Below, piece by piece: positions 32,885 to 32,970 of a DNA stretch of 32,970 nt. The notes below the pieces were generated by a model. It had not been told where the DNA came from and searched no databases. It saw nothing but the letters and a program-made list of their open reading frames with translations. Numbering within the stretch: position 1 is the first letter of the stretch; each line of letters opens with the position of its first letter. A program made the translations under genes and the position numbers. The stretch is from contig JAEUUU010000115.1 in the NCBI GenBank assembly GCA_016787345.1, forward strand, positions 1 through 32,970, read 5' to 3'. The DNA is from Saprospiraceae bacterium. GTDB taxonomy: Bacteria; Bacteroidota; Bacteroidia; Chitinophagales; Saprospiraceae.

Positions 32885-32970
32885 TTCTTGTTTTTCGAGC
32901 TGTTCGGCACCGGGTACTTCCGTTTGTATTCCAGCGCTTTGGGCACCAGGGCTCTCAGGTCCTGGCTGCG
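32881..32970 (-). CDS. C-terminal end of an unidentified gene (partial)
   Basis: The minus-strand frame is open to the window edge and stops with TGA at 32883-32881. Visible are 29 residues: RSQDLRALVPKALEYKRKYP, then VPNSSKNKK. The lysine-rich charged tail looks like a real C-terminus, but it is too short to name. Its stop overlaps the outer flank of the heptamer hairpin. Confidence 0.5.

Overview
The window reads as a chromosomal segment of a fairly GC-rich member of the Bacteroidota, probably of the Saprospirales type. Support: type IX secretion (T9SS) C-terminal sorting domains on at least three exported proteins, a TonB-receptor-like outer-membrane protein with a carboxypeptidase-regulatory-like N-terminus, Bacteroidota-type promoters (TTTG about 19-21 nt before TAnnTTTG), few Shine-Dalgarno sites, and gene neighbourhoods (rsfS-ftsH with birA divergent; rpsO-pnp) that I recall from this phylum. 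The genus cannot be fixed from sequence alone. No rRNA, tRNA, CRISPR, IS element or prophage was seen.

Layout. 104-4270: a giant exported beta-helix-type protein made of three near-identical ~425-residue units plus a sorting domain. 4524-5956: ribosomal protein L25 and a FrnE/DsbA-like oxidoreductase. 6029-8452 (-): outer-membrane receptor-like barrel. 8764-12161: birA (-), diverging from rsfS and ftsH (+). 12342-16405 (-): glutathione peroxidase lipoprotein, two paralogous collagen-like/peptidase S74 fibre proteins and a small T9SS protein, the last three probably one operon. 16587-17234 (-): secreted unknown. 17403-21368 (-): pnp, rpsO and mazG. 21559-25553 (-): a group 4-like glycosyltransferase and a T9SS-secreted GH13 alpha-amylase-family enzyme. 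25663-28497 (-): a PhnP-like metallo-hydrolase, an acyltransferase and a class I isoprenoid-synthase-like protein, the last two translationally coupled. 28563-28832 (-): small conserved-looking protein. 28981-32805 (+): beta-barrel protein, Ppx/GppA phosphatase, membrane protein and xseA. The window ends in a partial minus-strand gene.

How it fits together. Most of the content is housekeeping (translation, RNA decay, proteolysis, DNA repair, nucleotide clean-up) interleaved with cell-surface genes (T9SS cargo, fibre-like proteins, barrel proteins, secreted amylase).

The least explained signal is in the gaps between genes. Short 7- or 8-nt units are repeated head to tail next to gene ends or starts. 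At two convergent gene pairs (ftsH/gpx and xseA/unknown) such arrays face each other as long hairpins lying at or just beyond the two stop codons. One of these supplies the last codons and stop of xseA. The same octamer (GAGGATTY) recurs after mazG, and a different octamer (AATGTGCT) fills the presumed mazG leader.
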